A DNA stretch of 61,405 nt from Spirochaetota bacterium. Lineage in GTDB: Bacteria; Spirochaetota; Spirochaetia; Treponematales; Treponemataceae. The position numbers and the translations under genes were made by a program. Positions 17,400 through 26,436 of the stretch are shown here, in pieces (positions within the stretch are counted from its first letter, which is position 1; each line of letters starts with the position of its first letter). The stretch lies in NCBI GenBank assembly GCA_023398165.1, contig JAEWSQ010000002.1, positions 1 through 61,405 on the forward strand, given 5' to 3'. The notes below the pieces were generated by a model, which was given only the letters and a program-made list of their open reading frames with translations, was not told the origin of the DNA and ran no database searches.

Positions 17400-19193
17400 C
17401 TATGTAAGTATTACTTTCGCTTCAATCGTTTCAAAGGCCGGATCAAGTAGTCTTTCATCCGTCATGTCAAGCCTTGGAAAACCCGAAGCATCCCAGTGAA
17501 CAGCACGGAATGCCGGGTACCTCCGTCCGTCGGCGGGGTCGGCGCGGTAATGACTGAAAGGAATTGCATGGATCATGAGAATGTCCTCACCGCGTTCATT
17601 TTTTACAAATGAGTTATGCCCCGCACCTATCTGCTCAGGATGGCTCCAGCGGTGTAAAACCGGATAATTTGAGACTTTCCAGGATTGCGGATCGAGAAGA
17701 TCGCTTCCCTCTCGGGTGCGGAGGAGTCCGACTGAGTATGTGTGATCGATGAGAGCTGCCGCGTAGGTTACATAGATATCCCCTCCATGCTTGAGAACGA
17801 AGGGACCCTCTATCACATCGGAATGAGCGCGTTCCCAGGAAAAACTCGGCCGGCGCAGCAGAACCGCTTCGCTTACCTGATGCCAGGGTTTCCTTGGATC
17901 GATGCGGGCGATGTATAAATCTGAACTTCCTATATTGCTGAGATCGCTCCCCATATAACGCTGAGCCCAAAGCACGTAATAATCACCCTTCACCTTAAGA
18001 ACGCTCATATCGAGCGTTATTCCGTCCTCAATCAGATTGGTTCCATCAGCCTTTTCGCACCGCATGGGCTTCGACCAATGAGCAGGGTTTATTGGATCAT
18101 TACCCGTCAGCTCCATCACATGGGACTGTACCGTATACCAATGGGGACTGCCCACGGCAAAGAAGAGAAAGAGCTTACCCTCTATCTCATGCAGTTCCGG
18201 AGCCCAGAAGCAGGCAGCGTTAAACGGAAAATCGCCTGCACAAAGGATCACATGGTCTTGTGCAGAAGCGATATCACCTATTGTGTTAACCCTTCTGATC
18301 TTAAGCGAAAGCTGACCGCCCTCGTCGTCACTCGCCATGTAGTAGTAGAAGCCTCCATACCGGATAGCCATGGGGTCGCCTCGTTCGCCCATGACCGGGA
18401 AGGGAAATTTCGTTGCTTTGACCCTGCCCTTGACTGTATAGCTGCCCGGTTCATGAGCGATGAACGGTTCCCACTCCACACTCATGGAACGCCGCGATCC
18501 GTCGCTGTACACCATACAGGCTTCCGGCATCGTAATACTTTCCCCGGCTGGGGCTCTAATTTCAACCGGTTCAACACCAATGTTATGTACGGGTGAAAGG
18601 CGGTCGATTAGACGCTGATACTCTTCCGCGGAAATATCAATCGTGCCGGCTGGGGCAGCGTCGAGAGCGGTTATTGTTACCCGTTCTACCGGCTCTCCGC
18701 CTGGAACGGTGTTTTCAAAATGCGCAAGATCAGAGGAAGTACAGGACATGAAACCCGTATCGGTCTCCATGTTCAGAACATAGTGCCTGCCGTCCCACCG
18801 GCAGCATACATCGGTAATCACTATCCCGGAGGGCAAAACCTCTGCAAAAGAAATTAGTGTATATGAAATAAGATCTTTGGAACGGTAGAAAAGTATACGG
18901 TTTCCCCTATCCGGTTCCGTAAGAGCTTTTCCCTGCGGTCCTACGTTCCGCCGCAAGGCAGTGATTCCGAACGATCCGTCTGCAAGGCGGAAAATCCGGG
19001 GATTAACGAGGATCTTCGTTGTTCCGGCACGCCTCAACTCATCCGGTTCGGCATCGGCGAAGAGAACTCCGCATCCTTCGTTCAGTACGAGGGGATTATC
19101 TATTCCGGGTCTCCCTGCTGCAAGATGCAAGGAACCGCCCGTTTCGTTACAATACAGGCTGTTATACGCATAGATTCTATATGTTTCGCTCAT
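17400..19193 (-). CDS. GH43-type double-propeller protein with Big_4 domain
   Basis: 597 aa from the ATG at 19193 (TGGAGA upstream), GC-richer than its neighbours. The N-terminal ~180 residues form a propeller-like region (NPRIFRLADGSFGITA, WDGRHYVLN). Residues ~200-265 are a Big_4 Ig-like domain (SITMPEACMVYSDGSRR...YTVKGRV). The C-terminal half begins GDPMAIRYGGFYYYM and continues as a GH43 catalytic propeller (CFWAPELHEIEGKLFLFFAV, DVIEGPFVLKHGGDIYVTYA). No signal peptide. Probably an arabinan- or xylan-oligosaccharide hydrolase. It stands alone on the minus strand. Confidence 0.82.
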   Translation of the reverse strand: MSETYRIYAYNSLYCNETGGSLHLAAGRPGIDNPLVLNEGCGVLFADAEPDELRRAGTTKILVNPRIFRLADGSFGITALRRNVGPQGKALTEPDRGNRILFYRSKDLISYTLISFAEVLPSGIVITDVCCRWDGRHYVLNMETDTGFMSCTSSDLAHFENTVPGGEPVERVTITALDAAPAGTIDISAEEYQRLIDRLSPVHNIGVEPVEIRAPAGESITMPEACMVYSDGSRRSMSVEWEPFIAHEPGSYTVKGRVKATKFPFPVMGERGDPMAIRYGGFYYYMASDDEGGQLSLKIRRVNTIGDIASAQDHVILCAGDFPFNAACFWAPELHEIEGKLFLFFAVGSPHWYTVQSHVMELTGNDPINPAHWSKPMRCEKADGTNLIEDGITLDMSVLKVKGDYYVLWAQRYMGSDLSNIGSSDLYIARIDPRKPWHQVSEAVLLRRPSFSWERAHSDVIEGPFVLKHGGDIYVTYAAALIDHTYSVGLLRTREGSDLLDPQSWKVSNYPVLHRWSHPEQIGAGHNSFVKNERGEDILMIHAIPFSHYRADPADGRRYPAFRAVHWDASGFPRLDMTDERLLDPAFETIEAKVILT

Positions 19194-19320
19194 AATGTCT
19201 CCAATCAATTGTATTCGGCAATGCCGGTTGCAGAAGTTTACTTTAAACCAATTTCAACTGTCAATCCGTAATTCTACTGAATTTTGGAATGCAAAGTACT
19301 GGTAAAGATTAACAGAAAAA

Positions 19321-19475
19321 TTGCTTGATCTCAAGAATCATGATGGGTAAATTGAAGGATAACTATATAAGGAGTATAATTTATACAAAAGAATGACAAT
19401 ACATCTGCAGCACTATTTTTCTGTACAGGCGGATGACAAGATGAGGGATATTTATCCCCGATCAGATGGATGGAG
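19321..19475 (+). pseudogene. Remnant of a third carbohydrate-esterase-like gene
   Basis: This stretch aligns base by base with the promoter, leader and first ~25 codons of the hydrolase gene at 22149. Shared blocks include TTGCTTGATCT, TATAAGGAGT, AATACATCTGCA and the run CAGGCGGATGACAAGATGAG. The start ATG is gone, the -10 has decayed (GTAAAT) and similarity stops near 19475. It is the 5' stump of a lost copy. The rest of the 381-bp gap holds only a likely promoter for the methyltransferase (TATGATACTATGG near 19567). Confidence 0.85.
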
Positions 19476-19589
19476 TACAATATCAGCTTAATACACCTTT
19501 TCCCTCCCCCTGGTCTTTGCTTTATGTACTAAAGAATCCATGAATTTGTATTGTAAAACATTTCAAATATGATACTATGGTGAATTGAT

Positions 19590-20207
19590 ATGAATCAACA
19601 AATGGAAGATTGGAATACATTTTATGAGAGTATAGAAGATACATTCTCAGATCCCTGGCTGCAGAATTATCAGGAATACTTTAAAGATACTTGTAAAATA
19701 CTTGATCTTGGCTGCGGAAACGGCAGTAATATACCTTTTTTATTGACTACTGGAGCAGAAGTAACAGCAATAGACTCCTCTCAAAATGCAGTATCTTTTG
19801 TGAAAAAAAACTGGGATATTAAAACCTTTGTACATGATATAAGAAATCAATTACCATTCCCGAATGATTATTTTGATATAATTTTAACTGATTTGTCATT
19901 ACACTATTTTTCAGAAAAAGAGACACGCAGTATTGTTTCTGATTTATACAGAGTTGTGATAAAAAATGGAATATTGATCGGAAGAGTAAACTCTATACAT
20001 GACCATAATCATGGCGCCGGTATTGGGAAAATAATCGAGCCTGCTTTTTTTGAGTATAACGGCAGGAGAAAGAGATTCTTCGATCGTGAAATGATCAGGA
20101 GCTTTTTTAATGACAAGCTCACTCTATTACAAGCAAAAGAAAACAGTACAAATAAATATGGCAAGACCAAAATGCTGTGGGAATTTATATCACAAAAACT
20201 AACCTGA
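19590..20207 (+). CDS. Class I SAM-dependent methyltransferase
   Basis: 205 aa. Motif I is ILDLGCGNGSN (residues 37-47), the acidic loop VTAIDSS follows, and motif III/IV is FDIILTDLSLHYF, then IVSDLYRVVIKNGILIGRVNS (motif VI). Standard Rossmann methyltransferase; the substrate is unknown. AT-rich like the next three genes, unlike the carbohydrate genes on both sides, which hints at different origin. Confidence 0.88.
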   Translation: MNQQMEDWNTFYESIEDTFSDPWLQNYQEYFKDTCKILDLGCGNGSNIPFLLTTGAEVTAIDSSQNAVSFVKKNWDIKTFVHDIRNQLPFPNDYFDIILTDLSLHYFSEKETRSIVSDLYRVVIKNGILIGRVNSIHDHNHGAGIGKIIEPAFFEYNGRRKRFFDREMIRSFFNDKLTLLQAKENSTNKYGKTKMLWEFISQKLT

Positions 20208-20259
20208 TATATAAGATTGCCCGTCATATGTGGTTACAATAATAAGGAAATATAGTACT

Positions 20260-20610
20260 GTGAATGAAGTAATTATTTTGTTTCAGAAAAAAATACATGA
20301 ATTTCTCAGCAAAGAAAGAAGATACTTTAGTCCATCCAAAAATATAGCCTCCTGGATAATTGATAATACTGTTACTGAGAAATTATCAAATTATGAAATA
20401 GTTGTTAAGCAAAATCTGGTAAAATGGTATAAGAAATCTGCAGTAAATATTTGTATTGTTATTTTTCTAGTTATAATCGGATTAATAACCTATGTCTTTA
20501 CTGATAAAACCGGCATTTTAAAATTTCTTGTTGCCTTAGCATATCTATTTTCAATTGGAGTTTTTCTTTTTAGAAGAATACAAATTATTGAGTTTATTGT
20601 TACAAATTAA
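20260..20610 (+). CDS. Small membrane protein, unknown
   Basis: About 116 aa from the GTG at 20260, which has AAGGA 11 nt upstream; an in-frame GTG at 20230 would add 10 residues but lacks a ribosome site. The N-terminal half is polar and basic. Two adjacent membrane segments follow (SAVNICIVIFLVIIGLITYVF and ILKFLVALAYLFSIGVFLF). No family recognised. Lies between the methyltransferase and the HsmA-like gene in the same direction. Confidence 0.55.
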   Translation: MNEVIILFQKKIHEFLSKERRYFSPSKNIASWIIDNTVTEKLSNYEIVVKQNLVKWYKKSAVNICIVIFLVIIGLITYVFTDKTGILKFLVALAYLFSIGVFLFRRIQIIEFIVTN

Positions 20611-20651
20611 TTTTTCTTATAAACTCAGGACATACAATAAAGGAGTTTTTT

Positions 20652-21020
20652 ATGCCGCAGACTGTAAGTATCATTATCACCCTGGCTCTTGTATTCTATT
20701 CAATAGGTGTTTGGGGTGAAAAAATAAGAGGAAAATTACGTTTATGGAATCTTATTTTTTTTCTTCTCGGGTTAATTTGTGATAGTACCGCAACAGGTAT
20801 GATGTTTGACTCCGCAGGGGGAATGTCATTTGATATTCATGGAATATCCGGATTAGCAGCCATTATACTAATGATAATACATGCTGTATGGGCAAGTATT
20901 GTATTAATTAGAAAGAATGAAAAAATGATAAAAGAGTTTCATAAATTCAGTATTTTTGTATGGTTAATATGGTTAATTCCTTATTTTAGTCCGGTGTTCG
21001 TTGCAATAGCAGTCAAATAA
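20652..21020 (+). CDS. HsmA-like (TIGR03987 family) membrane protein
   Basis: 122 aa with AAAGGAG before the ATG. Four membrane segments. The sequence carries the family's conserved features: LALVFYSIGVWGEKIRGKL, a central FDIHGISGLAAI with His, HAVWASIVL, and FHKFSIFVWLIWLIPY. The family is of unknown function and common in Firmicutes and spirochaetes; family identity is recalled from pattern, not searched. Confidence 0.7.
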   Translation: MPQTVSIIITLALVFYSIGVWGEKIRGKLRLWNLIFFLLGLICDSTATGMMFDSAGGMSFDIHGISGLAAIILMIIHAVWASIVLIRKNEKMIKEFHKFSIFVWLIWLIPYFSPVFVAIAVK

Positions 21021-21096
21021 GAAGAATGATTATTTTTTCTTGAATATAAAACCAATACCGGATGAGGGAAAAAAGATTTAAGAAGGGGTCAAACAA

Positions 21097-21900
21097 ATGC
21101 ATGAATTGAAAGACAAACAATATAATGATTCTACCAGGTTTAATGCACGAATACTAATCCATTCAAAGTATGGAACAAATAAAACACCATGGCCAATCTG
21201 GTTATTTAGTCAGTATCAGCTCCCTGATCATTCTGATATTATTGAGTTCGGCTGCGGAAATGGTTTACTATGGAATGTTAACTCATTTCGAGTAAACCCC
21301 TCATGGAACATTACATTATCTGATTTTTCTAAGGGAATGCTGGAAACTGCTAAGAATTCAATACCACCAAGTATACAAAATATACGATATGAAATAATTG
21401 ATTTACATAATTATGCGGCAGAAGCAGAAACATTTGATAGAGTAATTGCTAATCATATGCTGTATCATATTGAAAACAGGGATGAGGCAATACATACAAT
21501 ACATTCAATTTTAAGAAATATGGGCATGTTGTATTGTTCTACAATTGGACAAAATAATATGAAAGAAATGAAAGAATTGATACAAGAGTTTACCGGGAAT
21601 GATTATTACTCACAGGCCCTGGGAACTATTTCTGATAGGTTTTCATTAGAAAACGGCGAAGAGCAATTACGAAAATACTTCAGCAGCGTTGAAAAAATTG
21701 AATATAGTGATTCTCTGGAAATAACCGATACTATTGATCTTGTCAATTATGTACTGTCTTGGAATGATCTAAATCCCGGCATACAAGTTCTTCCTGAAGA
21801 ACAAAAGAATGAATTTAAAAGATTTTTAGATACAAAAATAGAAAAGACAGGAAAAATACATATTACAAAAACGTCAGGAATATTTGCTGCACAAAAATAA
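21097..21900 (+). CDS. Class I SAM-dependent methyltransferase
   Basis: 267 aa, start preceded by AGAAGGGG. Motif I is IIEFGCGNGLLW (residues 48-59), then the acidic strand ITLSDFSKGML, and FDRVIANHMLYHIENRDEAI as motif III. The C-terminal half (~150-267) contains SLENGEEQLRKYFSSVE, common in small-molecule methyltransferases with a lid domain. Not closely similar to the methyltransferase at 19590. Substrate unknown. Confidence 0.87.
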   Translation: MHELKDKQYNDSTRFNARILIHSKYGTNKTPWPIWLFSQYQLPDHSDIIEFGCGNGLLWNVNSFRVNPSWNITLSDFSKGMLETAKNSIPPSIQNIRYEIIDLHNYAAEAETFDRVIANHMLYHIENRDEAIHTIHSILRNMGMLYCSTIGQNNMKEMKELIQEFTGNDYYSQALGTISDRFSLENGEEQLRKYFSSVEKIEYSDSLEITDTIDLVNYVLSWNDLNPGIQVLPEEQKNEFKRFLDTKIEKTGKIHITKTSGIFAAQK

Positions 21901-22091
21901 AGAGTAAAAATCATAGAGATGCGAAATAAGAGGATTAAAATCTACAATACTGGCGGTAAATGATGTTTTAAATCCGGTAATCGATATAAAACAGTTTTCC
22001 ATATGACAGCGGCTGAAGATCACGGAATTGATAATAAGATAGTATGCAGCATTTTGTATATCAACTAAATCAAACTAACAGTAGATATTGC

Positions 22092-22119
22092 TTGATCTAA
22101 CGAATAATGATGGTATAAT
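22092..22119 (+). promoter_or_regulatory. Promoter of the hydrolase gene
   Basis: TTGATC (22092-22097), 16-nt spacer, TGG-TATAAT (TATAAT 22114-22119). The decayed copy sits at 19325-19352. Confidence 0.65.
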
Positions 22120-22148
22120 TGAAAGATAAAATATAAGGAGTGTTAATC

Positions 22149-23042
22149 ATGCAAAAGAAAGATAATACATCTGCACCACAAGTTTCTGTTCAGGCGGATG
22201 ACAAGATGAGAGAAATACCAACCCCCGATATGCCCAATGCCGTCAAACTCGGCACCCCCCCGCTTCCTGGAGCAAAAAACCAGGAGGTGTGGCATACGCA
22301 ATACGGCAGTCTTTTCGCGCGTAATGTTACAGTTGCAACTATTACACCGATCCTGCCGGATCCGGCGAAAGCGGCAGGTACCGCTGTCATTGTAGCACCG
22401 GGCGGCGGTTTCATGTCGTTATCAATGGAAAATGAAGGCTGGGATGTAGCGCGCGCTCTGGCCGATAATCACGGCATCGCTGCTTTCGTTCTTAAGTACA
22501 GGCTGACCCAGACACCGGCCGCCCTGCCTGATTTTGAAGTGTACCTGGGAAAGATGCTGTCGTCACTCCATGGGAACCCTCCGCGCCGGGATCCTGAGTA
22601 CATAAAAGAAAGCTACGCACCGCAGATGGAGGATGCAAAAGCCGCCTTCGAGTTTATACGGAAGCATGAAGCAGAATATAAAGTTGATCCAAACCGCATC
22701 GGCATGCTGGGTTTTTCTGCTGGCGCAGGACTCACATTGGCAACTGCAATCTCAGGCGGAACTGCCAAGCCTGCATTTATAGGCACCATCTATGGACCGC
22801 AGTTTGCGTTAAACGTTCCATCAGACGCACCGCCTCTGTTTGACGCGTATGCCGCAGACGATGAGCTAATAGCCAACAGCGGATTCGGTCTTATCGACAG
22901 CTGGCGTGCAGCGAAAAGAAAGGTCGAATTGCATATGTATGAGCAGGGAGGTCACGGCTTCGGCATGTACCCCAAGACAACGACAAGCACCGGCTGGTTT
23001 AATGCTTTTATAAGCTGGCTCGCCATGCACGGATTGATGTAA
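22149..23042 (+). CDS. Alpha/beta hydrolase, BD-FAE/acetyl-xylan-esterase type
   Basis: 297 aa from the ATG at 22149 (AAGGAG 8 nt upstream). The oxyanion region is VIVAPGGGFMSLSMENEGWD, the nucleophile elbow GFSAGA puts Ser190, an Asp lies near residue 240 (AADDE), and His269 is in YEQGGHGFGMY. This pattern is that of intracellular carbohydrate esterases often labelled xylanase or acetyl-xylan/feruloyl esterase. No signal peptide. A close paralogue lies at 26437 and a remnant at 19321, so the gene has been duplicated locally. GC-richer than the preceding genes. A hairpin terminator follows. Confidence 0.88.
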   Translation: MQKKDNTSAPQVSVQADDKMREIPTPDMPNAVKLGTPPLPGAKNQEVWHTQYGSLFARNVTVATITPILPDPAKAAGTAVIVAPGGGFMSLSMENEGWDVARALADNHGIAAFVLKYRLTQTPAALPDFEVYLGKMLSSLHGNPPRRDPEYIKESYAPQMEDAKAAFEFIRKHEAEYKVDPNRIGMLGFSAGAGLTLATAISGGTAKPAFIGTIYGPQFALNVPSDAPPLFDAYAADDELIANSGFGLIDSWRAAKRKVELHMYEQGGHGFGMYPKTTTSTGWFNAFISWLAMHGLM

Positions 23043-23070
23043 TCCAAAGCACCATAGTATACGCAAATAA

Positions 23071-23099
23071 AAGACTCCAGGAATGTCTCCTAGAGTCTT
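23071..23099. terminator. Bidirectional hairpin terminator
   Basis: AAGACTC-C-AGGA, loop ATGTC, TCCT-A-GAGTCTT, with T/A-rich flanks on both sides; it lies between the convergent hydrolase and CotH genes. Confidence 0.75.
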
Positions 23100-23139
23100 A
23101 TTATTTTACATTTATTCCATGCCTGTATACAGAACCAGT

Positions 23140-24675
23140 TTATAAATGAAACTTGCTGTTTAAAAACTCAACTCTGGTTTTCAGCCACTGAGAAAGCAGT
23201 GCACTTGCTTCACCATGTGTCTTTACGGCTTTGGATTTTTGAGTAAGCTCATCTTGAAAAGCCGATTTATCCATAATATTATTCCATCTCTCATAGTTCC
23301 GCTCGAAGGCATCGCTGTACTGAGAAGTATCCTTTTCAATCATATCAAATACTCTATCAAACATGAGTGAATCATACTTTTCTGTCCACTCCTGCTTTAT
23401 ACTATCCATATACCAGTCTTCATACATAAGAACTACAAGCCATGGATTGAATGAAGAATATCTGTTGTTAACATCCATCATAATATTTGCAGCATAAAAA
23501 CCCTTGCCGTCTGCACAGCGGTCTTTGTTTCCAAAGGCTGAGTCAAAATCCCACGGGGCTTCAAACGTTAGCTTTTTTGCTCCATCTTCTCCAAAGTCAA
23601 CAGACATAAGAAAACTCGACCAGTAAATATCAGCATCACACGCAATTTCATTAAGAATATACGTTAATGCAAGCGATTTTACATCAACTACTCTTTCTAC
23701 AGCTTCCTCAGGTGAAATTTCCTTTGTCTCAGAAATAGAGGTGAAATCCTGATTAAACACATAAGCCTTATCTTCATAGGCTGCATAGTACATTATTTCA
23801 TAGACCCTGTTCATATAATTTGCAATGAAATCGCGCTGTTCCTGAGAATAAATATCGCTTTTTATGGTAAACCCTTTATTAATACTGGTTCCTCTCGTGC
23901 TTCTTCCTTTATTTCCGTCATAAGCCTTCATCGAAGCCCAGCCGGTATAATCGACTTCAAATCTTTGAAGTTCGCTCTCTGTAGTATAATAACCGTCAAA
24001 TTCGAGTAAATATCCAATATCAGTACCCTTGTATTCATCATCACCTTCCGTTACATTTACCCTGCCTTCTTTTATTTCCTGCTGTTCAGCAAGTAAGTAT
24101 ACGCCCCAGTATTCGCCGTTAATATACACTTCTGTAAATTCCGCATCACTTGCATAATAACCCGCTTCACCAAGTAATTCGCCGGCAAGCTGTAAAGCCG
24201 TCTTATCACGAAGTAAAGAAGTATCCTTATACCCTGCGAAAAGTACCCAGTTTTTAAACTCAGCGCCGTCATTTAAACCAAGCATACTCTGCTTCTTATT
24301 GAATTTTATGCGGAGAGGTTTTTTTATATAATTAGTAGTCCAGTTACCCCGTACCTTAACCTCCGCCTTTACTTCTTCCAAAACAACTTTCCCGGTATCA
24401 TCCTTTACCGTTATAGTGCAGTCCTCATAATACGGAGCGGGAGGCATTACATAATTAGGCGTCCAAGTTGCAATCGCCTGTGAAACGTGTGCAGCAACCG
24501 GCTTTGTCACAAAATCCATTACAGTATCTTCGGTGCTCACTGTTTCAATAGAAATAACGGGCATTGCCTTTTGCTCATAATTAGTTGTCTTTTGATTATC
24601 TTTCTTACCGGTAGCACATGAAAATGATAGTAGTACAACCGCTAGAATGAGAATATACTTTGCAAATTTTTTCAT
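23140..24675 (-). CDS. CotH-domain lipoprotein (protein kinase-like)
   Basis: 511 aa, lipobox SFSC at Cys20, so anchored to a membrane facing outward. The CotH core is clear: VKVRGNWTTNYIKKPLRIKF, NWVLFAGYKDTSLLRDKTALQLA, the strand EFTEVYINGEYWGVYLLAEQ, and the metal-binding motif APWDFDSAFGN. CotH proteins are atypical kinases; secreted bacterial members often accompany cellulosomes or adhesins and modify surface proteins. The C-terminal helical end (SALLSQWLKTRVEFLNS) is typical. Single-gene unit on the minus strand. Confidence 0.9.
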   Translation of the reverse strand: MKKFAKYILILAVVLLSFSCATGKKDNQKTTNYEQKAMPVISIETVSTEDTVMDFVTKPVAAHVSQAIATWTPNYVMPPAPYYEDCTITVKDDTGKVVLEEVKAEVKVRGNWTTNYIKKPLRIKFNKKQSMLGLNDGAEFKNWVLFAGYKDTSLLRDKTALQLAGELLGEAGYYASDAEFTEVYINGEYWGVYLLAEQQEIKEGRVNVTEGDDEYKGTDIGYLLEFDGYYTTESELQRFEVDYTGWASMKAYDGNKGRSTRGTSINKGFTIKSDIYSQEQRDFIANYMNRVYEIMYYAAYEDKAYVFNQDFTSISETKEISPEEAVERVVDVKSLALTYILNEIACDADIYWSSFLMSVDFGEDGAKKLTFEAPWDFDSAFGNKDRCADGKGFYAANIMMDVNNRYSSFNPWLVVLMYEDWYMDSIKQEWTEKYDSLMFDRVFDMIEKDTSQYSDAFERNYERWNNIMDKSAFQDELTQKSKAVKTHGEASALLSQWLKTRVEFLNSKFHL

Positions 24676-24768
24676 TTTTCAAATCTCCTTATTCTATAGG
24701 AGTCTAGTTGAGTCCGCTTCTACTGTCAAGTTTTGATTCGGAAAAATTACAGTGGCAGATAAAAAAAA

Positions 24769-24800
24769 TTGACACCTTGATTTGCTGAGGGTGTTATAAT
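24769..24800 (+). promoter_or_regulatory. Promoter of the radical SAM gene
   Basis: TTGACA at 24769-24774 and TGT-TATAAT with TATAAT at 24795-24800. The 20-nt spacer is long, so the extended -10 probably does most of the work. Confidence 0.5.
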
Positions 24801-24847
24801 CGTAGAGGCTTCCTGAATAAAGAATAATGGGAGAAAGGGTACAATAT

Positions 24848-26263
24848 ATGAAAATAAGATTTATTGAACCGGGAAACCGGCCGTATAGAAAATCGTTGCT
24901 GAATCATTTTGTGTATGACCGCTATATAAGAACTCCATCTGCCGGTTTAAATCTGCTTGCAACAATAGTAAAGCAGAATTATCAAGATACCTTACTGTAT
25001 AGTGAAGCTATATCAAAAATTGATTATAGTGATGTTTCAGATGCAGATATAATCTTTATAGGTTTTTTTACATTTGCTGCCGAACGCGGATACGAACTGG
25101 CAGAATACTTCGGTCAGAATACAAAAGCAGTTGTAGTTCTTGGGGGGTTACATGTATCAATGAATTATGAAGAAGCAGCAGATTATTGTAATTACGTTAT
25201 GATCGGAGAAGGCGATAGTATAATTCTTTCACTAATAGAATGCATAGAGAAAAAAGAGCAGCCGAAATTCAGCGGGATTGCATGGAAAGAAAACGGCATA
25301 CTGCATAATACCGGAAAAGCAGATGTGCCGGAAGATATTAATACTATTCCAGACCGGGATTTAGTATATAACTATAAGAAAATGACAAAGTATAATACTA
25401 TCTGGCCGTTAGTACATGCGTCTAGAGGATGTCCGCATAATTGTGATTACTGTGCTCTGGTAAGACATTTCGGGCATAGCGTTAGAACGAGAACACCTGA
25501 AAATGTTATTTCAGATATCAGCTATTCAATAGATTTTTTTGAGAAAGGAAACCATAGATTATTCAAGAATCTATGGATTACAGATGATAATTTTTTCGCA
25601 AACAGGGAATGGGCAATATCTGTATTACAAGAGATTATTAAGGCGGACACCGGATATAGTTTTAATGTACAAGCCAGATATGAAGTCGGCTTTGACAATG
25701 AAATGCTGGGTTTATTAAAGCAGGCAGGTTTTTTTGAATTGGATCTCGGAATAGAATTTATTGATGATGAATCTTTTAAAGCGTATCATAAAAAAAGTAC
25801 GAAAGATGAAATAGTGCGTTCGATTAAAAATATACAACATCATGGTATTAGTGTACGCGGATTGTTTATATTGGGTTCTGATCATCATAAAAAAGGCTGC
25901 GGAAAACAGTTAGCTGACTTCGTAATAGAAAACAATATTAAGGGTGTTTTAATTCAATGCATGTATTTTATTCCTGGAACACCTGCCTATGAAGCTAAGA
26001 AGAATGATTTACTTCATAAAAAGTGGTCAAAATACAATGGAAATACAGTACATTATCCAAAGCAGATGACTCCTTATGAATTACAACTGGAACATATTGA
26101 TGCAAGTAAAAGAATATATTCAATACAAAGATTAATCAAAGCCGTTTTATTTGAAGATTTTATTCATAAAATATTATTTATTGGAGAATTTTTTTGGCAT
26201 ATTAGTATTAGATCAGACTTAAAAAAAGAATTGAAATATCTAAAAAGCTGCATCAAACAATAG
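24848..26263 (+). CDS. Cobalamin-binding radical SAM protein
   Basis: 471 aa from the ATG at 24848, with AGAAAGGG upstream; the frame is open 7 codons further. The N-terminal ~140 residues form a B12-binding Rossmann domain (VVVLGGLHVSMNYEEAADYCNYVMIGEGD). The radical SAM core has the iron-sulfur triad C195, C199, C202 in SRGCPHNCDYC. Then come WITDDNFFANREWA, the usual second strand, and GIEFIDDESFKAYHKKST. No DxH/H motif clearly present in the B12 domain. Such proteins are methylases or C-C bond enzymes on lipids, tetrapyrroles or natural products; substrate unknown. AT-rich. Confidence 0.9.
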   Translation: MKIRFIEPGNRPYRKSLLNHFVYDRYIRTPSAGLNLLATIVKQNYQDTLLYSEAISKIDYSDVSDADIIFIGFFTFAAERGYELAEYFGQNTKAVVVLGGLHVSMNYEEAADYCNYVMIGEGDSIILSLIECIEKKEQPKFSGIAWKENGILHNTGKADVPEDINTIPDRDLVYNYKKMTKYNTIWPLVHASRGCPHNCDYCALVRHFGHSVRTRTPENVISDISYSIDFFEKGNHRLFKNLWITDDNFFANREWAISVLQEIIKADTGYSFNVQARYEVGFDNEMLGLLKQAGFFELDLGIEFIDDESFKAYHKKSTKDEIVRSIKNIQHHGISVRGLFILGSDHHKKGCGKQLADFVIENNIKGVLIQCMYFIPGTPAYEAKKNDLLHKKWSKYNGNTVHYPKQMTPYELQLEHIDASKRIYSIQRLIKAVLFEDFIHKILFIGEFFWHISIRSDLKKELKYLKSCIKQ

Positions 26264-26348
26264 AACATGATATAATTTGTATTTTTTTATTATGAGAATT
26301 TCATCAGCAGCTTCATCATGGTTTGTCTATTGTATTGAAAAAAACTGC

Positions 26349-26376
26349 TTGACGGCACTCTGTTTGGTGGTATAAT
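26349..26376 (+). promoter_or_regulatory. Promoter of the second hydrolase gene
   Basis: TTGACG (26349-26354), 16-nt spacer, TGG-TATAAT (TATAAT 26371-26376). The -35 block is the same 12-mer as at 9912. Confidence 0.7.
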
Positions 26377-26436
26377 TAAAGGATATCTTCTATACACACG
26401 TAATAGAAATAGTATTTTTTTCAAGAGTATATTTTT

